Shown piece after piece: positions 1-8,169 of a stretch of 64,000 nucleotides of DNA (position 1 is its first letter; the number at the start of each line of letters is the position of its first letter). The translations under genes and the position numbers were made by a program. The stretch is from an uncultured Oscillibacter sp. (GTDB lineage: Bacteria > Bacillota > Clostridia > Oscillospirales > Oscillospiraceae): assembly GCA_910578935.1 (NCBI GenBank), contig CAJTSM010000006.1:62001-126000 (forward strand), in the 5' to 3' direction. Under the pieces are notes generated by a model. That model did not search any database, had not been told where the DNA came from, and was given only the letters and a program-made list of their open reading frames with translations.

Positions 1-119
1 GGAATTCCGCAGAATTTAAAAACCAGACAATCCCAGTTCACACGTTCGACATGAATTCCTGTTATCTTAGCTTCTAAGAACGGAAGGAACGGGATACATA
101 ATAAAGGAGGAACCCGATT

Positions 120-1508
120 ATGTATAACGATGAGAACAATCTGTACAACTACACTTACCGCAAAGACGGCAGCGAGCTCTCCCATCAGCGGGAGGCCGTC
201 CGTCCGGGCGGACAGCCCGGCCCCCAGGGGCCTGAATGGGAGGGAAAGCCCGTGAGAAAAAACCGCTTGGGCTTGAAGATTGCCGCCCTGGCCTTGAGCT
301 GCGCGCTGCTTGGCGGCGCGGCGGGAGGCGGGGCCGTGTGGGCCGCTTCCCACTACAACGGAGGAGGGAACGAGAGCGAGATCAACGTCTCCAGCCGTCC
401 CGTCACCCAGGTGGCCCTCCGGGACGTGGACGGAAAAACCGCCATGAGCGACGCGGAGGTCTACGCGGCAAATGTTAACAGCGTGGTGTCCATACGCACC
501 TCCGCTACCGCCGGATATAATTTTTACGGTCAGCCGGTGCAGACGGCCTCCGCAGGGTCCGGCTTTGTGTTGAGCAAGGACGGCTACATCCTCACGAATT
601 ACCACGTGGTAAAGGGCGCGGAAACCGTGACCGTCACCATGTATAATGGGGATGAGTTTGACGCCAAGTATATCGGTGGAGAGGAAGATTACGACATCGC
701 CGTCATTAAGGTGGAGGCAGAGAATCTCCAGCCGGTCACCCTGGGAGACAGCGGGACGCTGAACGTGGGGGACCACGTGCTGGCCATCGGCAACCCCTTG
801 GGAGAGCTGACGTTTTCCATGAGCGGCGGCATGGTTTCCTGCGTGGACAGGGCCATCAACGTGGACGGGACGCCTTTCAATATGATCCAAACCGACGCGT
901 CCATCAATCCCGGCAACTCCGGCGGGCCCCTGTTCAATCAGTACGGCGAGGTGGTGGGCATCGTCTCCGCCAAATATTCGCAGTCCTCCAACGGCACCAC
1001 GGTGGAGGGCCTGGGCTTCGCCATCCCCATGAACGATGTGTTCTCCATGGTGAAGGACATCATGGCCAACGGCTATGTTTCTAACCGGGCCTATCTGGGC
1101 ATCACGCCTCAAACTCTGACGGAGGGTACGGCAGCCCAGTTCCACTATGACGTCACGTCCGGCGTGTTCATCAACTATGTGGAGCCGGACAGCGCCGCCG
1201 CCAAAGCGGGGCTGAAGATGGGCGACGTCATTACCAAGGTGGACGGGACCGCCATTAAGACGGTAGAGGACCTGAATCTGGCGAAAAAGAAGTACTCCGC
1301 CGGAGATACCGCCACTCTGGAGGTTTACCGGCCGGACGGGACCATTACCGTGGAAGTCACCTGGGGCGCGGCTCCCAAGGAGGAGCAGGCTCAACAGGAG
1401 CCGGCACAGCAGGAGCCGGCACAGCAGGAGCCCGGCAACGGAAACGGCCAATACGGCAATGGATATTTCAACGATCCCTTCGACATGTTCCGTTATTTCT
1501 TCGGTTGA
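120..1508 (+). CDS. htrA: Membrane-anchored HtrA/DegP-type serine protease with PDZ domain
   Basis: Surface quality-control protease that degrades misfolded proteins outside the membrane. The 462-residue product has a hydrophilic, probably cytoplasmic N-terminus (1-50), one membrane segment (about 51-77), a trypsin-like domain with the triad His162 (TNYHVV), Asp192 (YDIAV) and Ser267 (GNSGG), and a PDZ domain at about 325-415. After that comes a Gln/Glu/Pro tail with three near-identical QQEPA units (about 424-438) and an aromatic Gly/Asn-rich end. AAAGGAGG lies 9 bases before the ATG, which settles the start. Length and order match membrane HtrA proteins of Firmicutes (HtrA/YkdA, HtrB, YyxA). 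It stands alone, with no two-component regulator beside it. No clear promoter was found in the 119 bases upstream. The family call is firm; the substrate is unknown. Confidence 0.95.
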   Translation: MYNDENNLYNYTYRKDGSELSHQREAVRPGGQPGPQGPEWEGKPVRKNRLGLKIAALALSCALLGGAAGGGAVWAASHYNGGGNESEINVSSRPVTQVALRDVDGKTAMSDAEVYAANVNSVVSIRTSATAGYNFYGQPVQTASAGSGFVLSKDGYILTNYHVVKGAETVTVTMYNGDEFDAKYIGGEEDYDIAVIKVEAENLQPVTLGDSGTLNVGDHVLAIGNPLGELTFSMSGGMVSCVDRAINVDGTPFNMIQTDASINPGNSGGPLFNQYGEVVGIVSAKYSQSSNGTTVEGLGFAIPMNDVFSMVKDIMANGYVSNRAYLGITPQTLTEGTAAQFHYDVTSGVFINYVEPDSAAAKAGLKMGDVITKVDGTAIKTVEDLNLAKKKYSAGDTATLEVYRPDGTITVEVTWGAAPKEEQAQQEPAQQEPAQQEPGNGNGQYGNGYFNDPFDMFRYFFG

Positions 1509-1899
1509 GTCCGCCCGGGTTTTCCGGGGCGGCAAGTGATACGTCCTCCCGCGCCCGGAGACGGCTTCGCGGCAAGAGCTGCGGCAAGGCAAAAAAGCCG
1601 CCATGCGGCGGGCGGGGATGGTGTATATAGATGAGGCAGGGCGGGGTTACCCGCCGGAATGGTGAAACGCCATATAAAAGGAAAGTGCGGGAGGGCCGGA
1701 TTTCAGGCCCTCCCGCGTCGTTTCCGGAAGAAATTCCGCTAGTTTTACTTTAGCGCATGCCCGCCGCTGCGCGGCGAGAATTCCGCCCGCTCCACCCGTT
1801 CCCCTCTTCCCCAACGCGACCGCCGCGCCGGGCTGGGGGCGAAGGGGAGAGGGCTGGGCGGGATTGTCTCCGGGCTGAGAGACGCCGCGCCGGGGCGGC
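1509..1899. other. Intergenic region with hairpins and a GC-rich repeat
   Basis: No gene is supported here. The region holds a strong hairpin at 1687-1716, a small inverted repeat around 1738-1752 and, from about 1758, a GC-rich stretch (GAATTCCGCCCG... then CCCGTTCCCCT...) that resembles the sequence near 4795-4835. Short open frames here have no ribosome binding site and odd composition. Confidence 0.5.
1687..1716 (+). terminator. Hairpin downstream of htrA, possible terminator
   Basis: Perfect 11-bp stem GCGGGAGGGCC / GGCCCTCCCGC with an 8-base loop. It is followed by GTCGTTTCC, a weak U tract, so intrinsic termination is possible but not certain. It lies 180 bases after the htrA stop. 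Confidence 0.45.
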
Positions 1900-2511
1900 T
1901 CAGTCTGCGATTTCGATGCCCAGGATTCGGGCTACTACCGCCGCCTGGGAGGCGTGAATCTTCGCGCCCCGCAGTTCCTGGCAGGAGGCGGAGAGCGTTA
2001 TACCGTCCAGAGTGCAGCCGGAAAGGTCCGCCCCCTTGAGGACGGCCCGGAAGAGATCCGCTCCGGAGAGGTCAACGCTCTTTAGAGCGGTCTTTACAAT
2101 TTTGAGCTCCTGACAGCCGCTTTCCGCCAAATCGCAGTCCGCCAGGGCGCAGCGCTCCCACAGGGCCCCGGTGAGATTGGACCAGCGGAGCCGGAGCCCA
2201 GACATGGAACAGTCCTTGAAGCGGGCTTTGCGGAAGTCCCCGCCTTCGGCCTTACAGCCGGAGAGGCCGGTGTCCTTCCAGAGGCTTACGGCAAAGCGGC
2301 AGCAAGAGAAGGCGCAGTTTTCAAACGAGCAGCTGTAAAAGGCCGCGCCGCTGAAATCGCAGTCCGCAAATTGACAGCGGTCAAATTGGACCTGCCGGAA
2401 GGTAAGGTCCGAGAGGTCCAGTCCTTCCGCCGTCTCCCGGTCAAAGCGCCGTCCGGCCAGCTGTTCTCCTTCCTCCCGGGCGGAGAGGAGGGCCCGCTCC
2501 ATATCACTCAT
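1900..2511 (-). CDS. Pentapeptide-repeat protein
   Basis: The 203-residue product is largely built of A(D/N)LxX-type pentapeptide repeats (for example SNLTG, VDLSG, ADLFR, ADLSG), which fold as a right-handed quadrilateral beta helix. No membrane segment or enzymatic domain is visible. Some family members (Qnr, MfpA) mimic DNA and protect gyrase, but most have no known role and nothing here points to one. The ATG overlaps the end of the upstream HAD gene by 4 bases, so the two are probably translationally coupled in a three-gene unit with the glycosylase. GAAGAGG lies before the start. Fold call strong; function unknown. Confidence 0.85.
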   Translation of the reverse strand: MSDMERALLSAREEGEQLAGRRFDRETAEGLDLSDLTFRQVQFDRCQFADCDFSGAAFYSCSFENCAFSCCRFAVSLWKDTGLSGCKAEGGDFRKARFKDCSMSGLRLRWSNLTGALWERCALADCDLAESGCQELKIVKTALKSVDLSGADLFRAVLKGADLSGCTLDGITLSASCQELRGAKIHASQAAVVARILGIEIAD

Positions 2512-3158
2512 GTTTGCCTCTTCCGCTCCGGCATCCAGAGGAGCTCTTCAAAACTTTTAATATATACGTCGCAATAGCCCCGCATCTCCTGCTCGTCCTG
2601 GGCGAAGAGGCCGTCGTAGACCCCTACCACCCGCATCTTTGCCGCCCTGGCTCCCTGACAGGCGGCCAGGCTGTCGTCGAAAATGGTGCAGTCCTCCGGC
2701 CGGACCCCGGCGGCCTTGGCGGCGGCCAGCCAGATGTCCGGCTTTCGCTTTTCCAGCCCCAGCTCCTGGGCGAAGGTGACCCGCTCGAAGTACTTCTCCA
2801 GCCCCAGGGATTCCAAGGCCGTATGACAGTGCTCCGGCACGCTGGAAGTCACTACCGCCATCCGGCGCCCTTCCGTTTTGCACTGCTTCAGATAGGCCCG
2901 GACGCCGGGTTTTACCGGCACACGGGCGTAAGAGTCCGCCGCCAGCTCCATCCACTCGGCAATGATGGACTCGCAGGATTCCGGAAGTTTGCAGAATTCC
3001 TTGGTGAATACCGCCGCCAGGGGGAGGGGAACATGGGCCACGCCTTCATAATAGGCGTGGGTATACTTCATTCCCCGGCGGGCCAGGAATTCCCGGTCCA
3101 CCTTTTTCCACACTCCATTGGAGTCCGTCAGCACGCCGTCCATATCGAAGAAAAACAT
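2508..3158 (-). CDS. HAD-superfamily phosphatase, beta-phosphoglucomutase-like
   Basis: The 216-residue protein starts with the HAD motif I FFDMDGVLTD, has motif II VVTSSVPE around residue 100, a conserved Lys before PDIW, and motif III IFDDSLAAC. This is the layout of the beta-phosphoglucomutase / phosphoglycolate-phosphatase-like subfamily with a helical cap inserted after motif I. The substrate cannot be read from the sequence. AAAGGAGGAG sits before the ATG. The gene begins 4 bases after the glycosylase stop and its stop overlaps the start of the pentapeptide-repeat gene, so the three are probably cotranscribed. Confidence 0.88.
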   Translation of the reverse strand: MFFFDMDGVLTDSNGVWKKVDREFLARRGMKYTHAYYEGVAHVPLPLAAVFTKEFCKLPESCESIIAEWMELAADSYARVPVKPGVRAYLKQCKTEGRRMAVVTSSVPEHCHTALESLGLEKYFERVTFAQELGLEKRKPDIWLAAAKAAGVRPEDCTIFDDSLAACQGARAAKMRVVGVYDGLFAQDEQEMRGYCDVYIKSFEELLWMPERKRQT

Positions 3159-3162
3159 ACGC

Positions 3163-3783
3163 TCACTCCTCCTTTACCAGGCGGAAGCGCCAGGGAAAAT
3201 CCCTGGCCTCCTCCGCGTAGTCCACGCCGATTCGGGGACCGGCGGCGATTCGTTCTCCCGCCGGGACAGGAAAGGGGGGCAGCCCCGCATCCTCCGGCCG
3301 GTCGCAGAGAAACAGCGTATTCCCCGTCAAATCCAGCCCGTTTTCCGCCCTGGTGAGGGCTAAGGCCCGGCAGACTTTGCCGGGGCCGTTGAGAAAGTTC
3401 TTTTTCCGGTAGGGGGTCAAGGGCTTGTCCCCGTAGCGGAGGCGGGCCATTGTTTTTGCGCCCGCTGCCGGTTCTATTGCCCGGAGCAGGACGGCGGCGG
3501 GCTCCCCCTCCGGTTCCGTGACGAAGTTCAGGCAGTGGTACATGCCGTAGATGAGGTAGATATAGGCCGTTCCCGGCGGGGCGAAGAGAGTTTCCGTCCG
3601 GGCTGTCCGGCGGTAGAGATAGGCGTGGCACGCCTTATCGCAGCGGCCCACATAGGCCTCCGTTTCCACAATGCGTCCCGCCAGCGTCTCGCCGTCCAGG
3701 CGGCGGATCAGGTATTTTCCCAGCAGCTGCCGGGCGGCCTCCAGAGTGTCCTGGGCGTAGAATTCACGGGAAAGCCTTGCCAT
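3163..3783 (-). CDS. mpg: DNA-3-methyladenine glycosylase (AAG/MPG family)
   Basis: Base-excision repair enzyme that removes 3-methyladenine and other alkylated or deaminated purines. The 206-residue length is typical. Family landmarks are visible in order: the N-terminal LLGKYLIRR strand, the ETEAY element holding the catalytic Glu, the DKACHA segment, YIYLIYGMYHCLN with the DNA-intercalating Tyr region, AVLLRAIEP and, near the C-terminus, GPRIGVDYA. A GAGGTG ribosome binding site precedes the ATG. It is the first gene of a short minus-strand unit with the HAD and pentapeptide-repeat genes; no damage-response operator was seen. Confidence 0.94.
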   Translation of the reverse strand: MARLSREFYAQDTLEAARQLLGKYLIRRLDGETLAGRIVETEAYVGRCDKACHAYLYRRTARTETLFAPPGTAYIYLIYGMYHCLNFVTEPEGEPAAVLLRAIEPAAGAKTMARLRYGDKPLTPYRKKNFLNGPGKVCRALALTRAENGLDLTGNTLFLCDRPEDAGLPPFPVPAGERIAAGPRIGVDYAEEARDFPWRFRLVKEE

Positions 3784-3875
3784 TTTTTCACCTCAGTGTT
3801 ACAATACTAACTTACGCGGCCCTGGGCCGCACAGCAATTTCAGTATATCACAGAAGAGAACATGGAGCAAGGAAA

Positions 3876-4847
3876 ATGAAAGTCAACAGAGTTCGTCAAA
3901 ACGTCCTGCCCCTTATCACGGCCATGATCTGGGGCACCGCCTTTGTGGCCCAGAGCATAGGCGCGGAGTACATGGGGCCCTTTACCTTCAACGCCGCCCG
4001 GGCGGTGATCGCCTTTGTCTTTTTGCTGGCCCTCTGCGGCCTTCGGGTTGTGTACCGGCGGTGGAAAGGTCAAAGGGCCGCCTCCGCCGGGGCGCGCCGG
4101 GACCTGGTCCTGGGGGGCGCCGCCTGCGGCGTGGCGATGTCGGTGGCCAGCTTTTTCCAGCAGAAGGGGCTGGAAACCACGACTCCCGGCAAAGCGGGAT
4201 TCATTACGGCACTGTATATCGTCCTGGTGCCCCTGGCTGGGCTGGCTCTGGGGAAGAAGGTGCCCCGCGCCCTGTGGATGGGCGTGGCTTTGGCAGTGGC
4301 GGGACTGTATTGTCTCTGCGTCACGGAAGAGCTGAGCGTCACCGGAGGGGACCTCTATGTGCTGGCCTGCGCCTTCTGCTTTACCGCTCAGATTCTGATT
4401 GTGGACTACTTTACCAATAAGGTGGACGGCGTGTCCTTGTCCTGCGCCCAGTTTCTGGTTATGACCGTCCTCTCCGCCATCGGGGCGCTGACGGAAGTTC
4501 CGCCGCCCCTGGAACTGCTGCCGGAGTACCTGGGTCCGGTGCTGTACGTGGGCGTGTTCTCCAGCGGGGTGGCTTACACCCTTCAAATTTTGGCCCAGAA
4601 GGATTCCAACCCGGCGGTGGTGTCATTGCTGATGAGTATGGAATCCCTCTTTGCCGCCATCGCGGGGGCGCTGATTCTGGGAAATCGGATGACGGGCCGG
4701 GAATATCTGGGCTGCGCCCTGATGCTGGCGGCGGTAGTGCTGGCCCAGCTGCCCGGACAAACAAAATTCCGCTCTGCTTCGCTTCCGCCGCGGGGCGGAG
4801 AAAATTCCACCCGTTCCATTTCCCCTTCCTCACCCCGCAAGAGCTGA
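3876..4847 (+). CDS. EamA-family (DMT superfamily) transporter
   Basis: Integral membrane protein with ten predicted helices and the two EamA repeats (roughly residues 8-145 and 155-285), opening with PLITAMIWGTAFVAQ. DMT proteins export amino acids, metabolites or drugs; the substrate is not predictable here. I place the start at the ATG that follows GGAGCAAGGA rather than 33 codons upstream, because the extra N-terminus is not EamA-like. The last 28 residues, after LAQLPGQ, are Ser/Arg/Pro-rich and unlike the family: they are read from a GC-rich repeat resembling one near 1758-1800, so the native C-terminus was probably altered by that repeat. Confidence 0.9.
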   Translation: MKVNRVRQNVLPLITAMIWGTAFVAQSIGAEYMGPFTFNAARAVIAFVFLLALCGLRVVYRRWKGQRAASAGARRDLVLGGAACGVAMSVASFFQQKGLETTTPGKAGFITALYIVLVPLAGLALGKKVPRALWMGVALAVAGLYCLCVTEELSVTGGDLYVLACAFCFTAQILIVDYFTNKVDGVSLSCAQFLVMTVLSAIGALTEVPPPLELLPEYLGPVLYVGVFSSGVAYTLQILAQKDSNPAVVSLLMSMESLFAAIAGALILGNRMTGREYLGCALMLAAVVLAQLPGQTKFRSASLPPRGGENSTRSISPSSPRKS

Positions 4848-4890
4848 GGGTTTTTGCGCGGCTTGAAAAAAGGGACGGGGGATTTCCCAA

Positions 4891-4919
4891 TAGACAAGAG
4901 AGGAAACTTATGCTATAAT
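4891..4919 (+). promoter_or_regulatory. Sigma-A promoter of tagA-tmk
   Basis: TAGACA (4891-4896), a 17-base spacer, and TATAAT (4914-4919), 58 bases before the tagA start. Five of six bases match at -35 and all six at -10. Confidence 0.75.
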
Positions 4920-4977
4920 GCCGGTAAAATGGTAATGATATGCTTAGATACCAGTTTTTTGCAAATGAGGTGATCTC

Positions 4978-5697
4978 GTGCGGATCAACGTGCTTGGCGT
5001 CGGCTTCGACAATTTGACCATGGAGGAGGCCGTGTGCAGGGGGATGGAGCTGCTTCGCAGCCCCGGGACCCATTACGTGGTAACTCCAAACCCCGAAATC
5101 GTGGAGGCGTGCCGGGAAGATCCCGCTGCCCGGCGGGCGGTGAATGCGGCGGACCTGGTGCTTCCGGACGGCGTAGGCGTGGTGAAGGGAGCAAAGATGC
5201 TGGGCACGCCCTTGAAGGAGAAAATTCCTGGAATTGAGTTTGCCGCCGGGCTGATGGAGCGAATGGCGGCAGAGGGATTGTCCCTCTACCTGCTGGGGGC
5301 CAAACCCGGCGTGGCGGAGGCCGCCGGGGAACGATTGGCGGCGAAGTATCCGGGATTGAAGATTGCGGGGACTCACGACGGCTATTTTCAAGAGGATGGC
5401 CCGGTTGCCGAAGCCGTCCGGCAGAGCGGGGCGGATTGTGCCTTTGTCTGTCTGGGGGCCCCGAAGCAGGAGCTTTGGATGGCCAAGTACGGCGAAGCGA
5501 CGGGGGCCCGCCTCCTCTGCGGCCTGGGGGGAAGCCTGGACATTTTTGCCGGCGCGGCGGAACGGGCCCCTAAGTTTTGGCGTGACCATGGGTTGGAGTG
5601 GTTTTACCGCCTCTGCAAAAACCCCTGGCGGGCGGGGCGGATGATGAAACTGCCCCTGTTCCTGATTCATGTACAGAAGGAGAAGAGCCGGAAATGA
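4978..5697 (+). CDS. tagA: WecG/TagA/CpsF-family glycosyltransferase
   Basis: Transfers N-acetylmannosaminuronic acid or N-acetylmannosamine onto an undecaprenyl-linked GlcNAc acceptor. In Gram-positives this is an early step of wall teichoic acid or other glycopolymer linkage-unit synthesis, at the inner membrane face. The 239-residue protein carries the family signature, with the TPNPEIVEACR block (catalytic Thr region), LPDGVGVV (Asp base), LYLLGAKPGV and FVCLGAPKQELWM, plus an Arg-rich amphipathic C-terminus for membrane contact. The start is a GTG behind GAGGTGATCTC. It has its own promoter and shares a 4-base ATGA overlap with tmk. The exact sugar is an inference from the family. Confidence 0.92.
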   Translation: MRINVLGVGFDNLTMEEAVCRGMELLRSPGTHYVVTPNPEIVEACREDPAARRAVNAADLVLPDGVGVVKGAKMLGTPLKEKIPGIEFAAGLMERMAAEGLSLYLLGAKPGVAEAAGERLAAKYPGLKIAGTHDGYFQEDGPVAEAVRQSGADCAFVCLGAPKQELWMAKYGEATGARLLCGLGGSLDIFAGAAERAPKFWRDHGLEWFYRLCKNPWRAGRMMKLPLFLIHVQKEKSRK

Positions 5698-6365
5698 AGG
5701 GCAGACTGATTGTTCTGGAAGGTACCGACGGTTCCGGCAAGGCGACGCAGGCCAAGCTTCTTCTCCGGAGTTTGGAGGACCGGGGCGTTTCCTGCCGGGA
5801 GATCGACTTTCCCCGGTACGGCAATCCCTTTGCCGAGCCCGCCAATCTGTATCTCCACGGAGCCCTGGGGGGAGCTCCCGGGGACGTAAACGCCTGTGCC
5901 GCTTCCGTGATGTTCGCGATGGACCGCTTTGCCTCTTATAAAGAGGACTGGGGAGCGTTTTATGAGTCCGGCGGTGTCGTGGTGGCCAACCGCTATACCA
6001 CTTCCAACGCCGTCCATCAGGCGTCCAAGCTTCCGGACGGGGAGCGGAGGAGCTTTTTGGATTGGCTGTTTGACTTGGAATACCGCCGCCTGGGATTGCC
6101 GGAACCGGATTTGGTGCTGTACTTGGACATGCCTACCGAGGCGGCAAAGCGCTTGCTGCGCCGCAGGGAGCAGGAGACGAACACCCAGGCCGATATTCAT
6201 GAACGGGACGGGGAATATCTCCGCCGCTGCCGGGAGTGCGCCGGGGAGATTGCCAGAATCCAGGGCTGGGCCATTGTGAACTGCGCCGCAGAGGGCGCAC
6301 CCCGGACCCCGGAGGACATCCACCAGGAGATCCTGGCCATGGTCCGTGGCGTCTTGTCCCACTAA
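5694..6365 (+). CDS. tmk: Thymidylate kinase
   Basis: Phosphorylates dTMP to dTDP for dTTP synthesis. The 223-residue product begins with a P-loop EGTDGSGKATQ and has the FPRYGNPF substrate-binding segment, DRFASYKEDW, an NRYTTSNAVHQ block, and a lid region rich in Arg (RLLRRREQ). AGAAGGAGAAG precedes the ATG, and the start overlaps the tagA stop as ATGA. I reject the longer frame starting 96 bases upstream because it lies inside tagA. The Tyr/Phe-containing DRF motif in place of DRY is a minor variation. Confidence 0.94.
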   Translation: MKGRLIVLEGTDGSGKATQAKLLLRSLEDRGVSCREIDFPRYGNPFAEPANLYLHGALGGAPGDVNACAASVMFAMDRFASYKEDWGAFYESGGVVVANRYTTSNAVHQASKLPDGERRSFLDWLFDLEYRRLGLPEPDLVLYLDMPTEAAKRLLRRREQETNTQADIHERDGEYLRRCRECAGEIARIQGWAIVNCAAEGAPRTPEDIHQEILAMVRGVLSH

Positions 6366-6377
6366 GAAGGGGCGAAA

Positions 6378-6398
6378 GCGGGACGCAAAGCGTCCCGC
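6378..6398 (+). terminator. Hairpin after tmk, possible terminator
   Basis: Nine-bp stem GCGGGACGC / GCGTCCCGC with loop AAA, 13 bases after the tmk stop. No direct U tract follows (CATGCCTTGTTT), so this may be a weak terminator or an mRNA-end stabiliser. The rest of 6399-6579 shows no gene. Confidence 0.45.
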
Positions 6399-6579
6399 CA
6401 TGCCTTGTTTCCCTTCCCCCGGTTCCCCGCGCCCAGGCAAAGTCCCTGTAAAGGGGGAACCGCATCCGCTGAGGCAATGAAACCGCCGGAGCGTGTGCGG
6501 CGGCCGCGGAGAGAGGAAGGAAACAGCGTGAGGAATCGCCGCAGAGCGGTTCCAGGTAGAGCGTATGTTGCTCCGGTGA

Positions 6580-6819
6580 TTAGCAGCAGGAGTCGTTGCA
6601 GCCGCAGTTGCAGTTGCAGCCGCAGTTGCAGCCGCAATTGCAGCCGCCGTTGCAGCCGCAGCCACAGCCGCAGTTGTTATTGCAACCGCAACCGCATCCG
6701 CAGCTGCCGTTCCAGTTGTTGCCGCCCCAGCTGTTCCCGCCGCATCCGCAGCAGCAGAACAGGATGATGATCAGGATGATCCACAGGCAGCCATTGTCGT
6801 TTCCATTGTTAAAGCACAT
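6580..6819 (-). CDS. Small Cys/Gly/Asn-rich membrane-anchored protein
   Basis: A 79-residue protein of unusual composition. A short polar N-terminus is followed by one hydrophobic segment (CLWIILIIILFCCC, about residues 11-24), and then a C-terminal half made almost entirely of Cys alternating with Gly or Asn (CGCGCG, CNCGCN) ending in SCC. The ATG follows GAAAGGTGACTGACT, a usable ribosome binding site, supporting translation on this strand. No known family is recognised. Alternating CxC arrays suggest metal binding or disulfide cross-linking at the membrane or spore surface, but that is inference. The coding DNA is a 6-bp periodic repeat (GCAGCC/GCAGTT on the plus strand), which also opens a Pro/Gln-rich frame on the other strand that I regard as a shadow. 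Confidence 0.65.
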   Translation of the reverse strand: MCFNNGNDNGCLWIILIIILFCCCGCGGNSWGGNNWNGSCGCGCGCNNNCGCGCGCNGGCNCGCNCGCNCNCGCNDSCC

Positions 6820-6987
6820 AGTCAGTCACCTTTCTTTGGGTCCGTTTCCGCGGCCTGCGGCGGGACCCTGGATTTGAAATATTCTATGCTTCCGGCCTCC
6901 GCCGGGAGCCTGACCCTCTGAAAATCTCTCGTTTTTTTTCTGAAGGAGAGATGGACGGAAACGCGCCGCGCGCGAGGAGGTTTCAAC

Positions 6988-8169
6988 ATGGCCGAATTTA
7001 ACAACCGAGATACCGCCAGCTGGGATGCCGGACAGGTCCGGCGGGAGCCGCCCGCTCCATCCCATTCACCCCAGCGCCCCCCCCAGCGGAAGCGCCGGAG
7101 GCGGCGGCGGATGCACCCGCTTTTGTTTCTTCTGCTGCACGTGATTTTTGTGGCGCTGGCCTCCGCGCTGCTGGGCTGTGCGGGGTGGCTGCTGTTCAGC
7201 GACTTCTGCTCCTTTAACCGTTCCGGCACGCCGCCGGTGGAGATGATCGTGGAGGTTTCCTCCGAGGACACCGTGGACACCGTGGCGGACAAGCTGAAGG
7301 CGGCGGGGCTCATCGAGTACCCTTGGTTCTTCAAGCTCTACGCCAACGTCACCCACGCGGAGGAAAAAATCGGCATGGGGACCCACTCTCTGAACACGGA
7401 CATGGACTACCACGCCCTGGTGCTGGGAATGCGGAGCTCCGCCGGAAACATGACGGCGGAAACCGTTCAGGTCACCATCCCCGAGGGCTACACCGTGGCC
7501 CAGACCATCGCCGTCCTGGCGAAAAACGGGGTCAACACCGAGGCGGCCCTGACGGAAGCGGCCCAGACCGCCGATTTCGACTACGACTTCATTGACAACG
7601 AATCTGAGGACATCAGCCGCCTGGAGGGCTTCCTCTTCCCGGACACCTACGAGTTCTACGTGAACGAAAAGCCGCAGAACGCCCTGAACCGTCTCATCAA
7701 AAACTTCAACAGCAAGATCGACGACGAGCTGCTGGCCCTCTGGCAGGAAAAGGGTTATGACCTGAAGGAAATCGTCACCGTGGCCTCCCTCATCGAGCGG
7801 GAAACCGACGGAACGGACCAGACCAACATTGCCTCCGTCATCTACAACCGCCTGGACGGTCCGGGGGACAAGGCGGGAACCAACGGCCTGCTCCAGATCG
7901 ACGCCTCCCTGCTTTACGGCCTGCCGGGCCACGAGGGGGCCATCACCCAGTCGGACCTGGAGACGGACACGCCCTATAACCTCTATCTCCACAAGGGCCT
8001 GCCCCCCACGCCCATCGCCAACCCCGGCCTTGCCGCCATCAACGCGGCGCTGGAGCCGGCGGAAACCGGCTATTACTTCTACGCCCTGGGCAAGGACAAC
8101 CGGCACCACTATTTCTCCACCCTGAGCGAACACACCGCCTTTGTCCAAAGTGACCAGTATGGCGGATAA
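6988..8169 (+). CDS. mltG: Endolytic murein transglycosylase MltG
   Basis: Cuts nascent peptidoglycan strands at the membrane and sets glycan chain length. The 393-residue protein has a basic cytoplasmic N-terminus (KRRRRRR at about 32-40), a membrane segment (about 44-68), a LysM-like region (SEDTVDTVADKLKAAGLI) and the YceG/MltG catalytic domain with LEGFLFPDTYEF, SLIERET holding the catalytic Glu, and IYNRL. The C-terminal LPPTPIANPGLAAI block is diagnostic. GAGGAGG precedes the ATG. It overlaps the U32 gene, the order seen in Bacillus around yrrL-yrrO, but without the methyltransferase gene between. Confidence 0.95.
   Translation: MAEFNNRDTASWDAGQVRREPPAPSHSPQRPPQRKRRRRRRMHPLLFLLLHVIFVALASALLGCAGWLLFSDFCSFNRSGTPPVEMIVEVSSEDTVDTVADKLKAAGLIEYPWFFKLYANVTHAEEKIGMGTHSLNTDMDYHALVLGMRSSAGNMTAETVQVTIPEGYTVAQTIAVLAKNGVNTEAALTEAAQTADFDYDFIDNESEDISRLEGFLFPDTYEFYVNEKPQNALNRLIKNFNSKIDDELLALWQEKGYDLKEIVTVASLIERETDGTDQTNIASVIYNRLDGPGDKAGTNGLLQIDASLLYGLPGHEGAITQSDLETDTPYNLYLHKGLPPTPIANPGLAAINAALEPAETGYYFYALGKDNRHHYFSTLSEHTAFVQSDQYGG

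Noticed and set aside
6596..6877. Plus-strand Pro/Gln-rich frame opposite the Cys-rich gene
   Set aside because: It is the reverse reading of the same 6-bp repeat, starts without a ribosome binding site, and lacks a membrane or other plausible domain.
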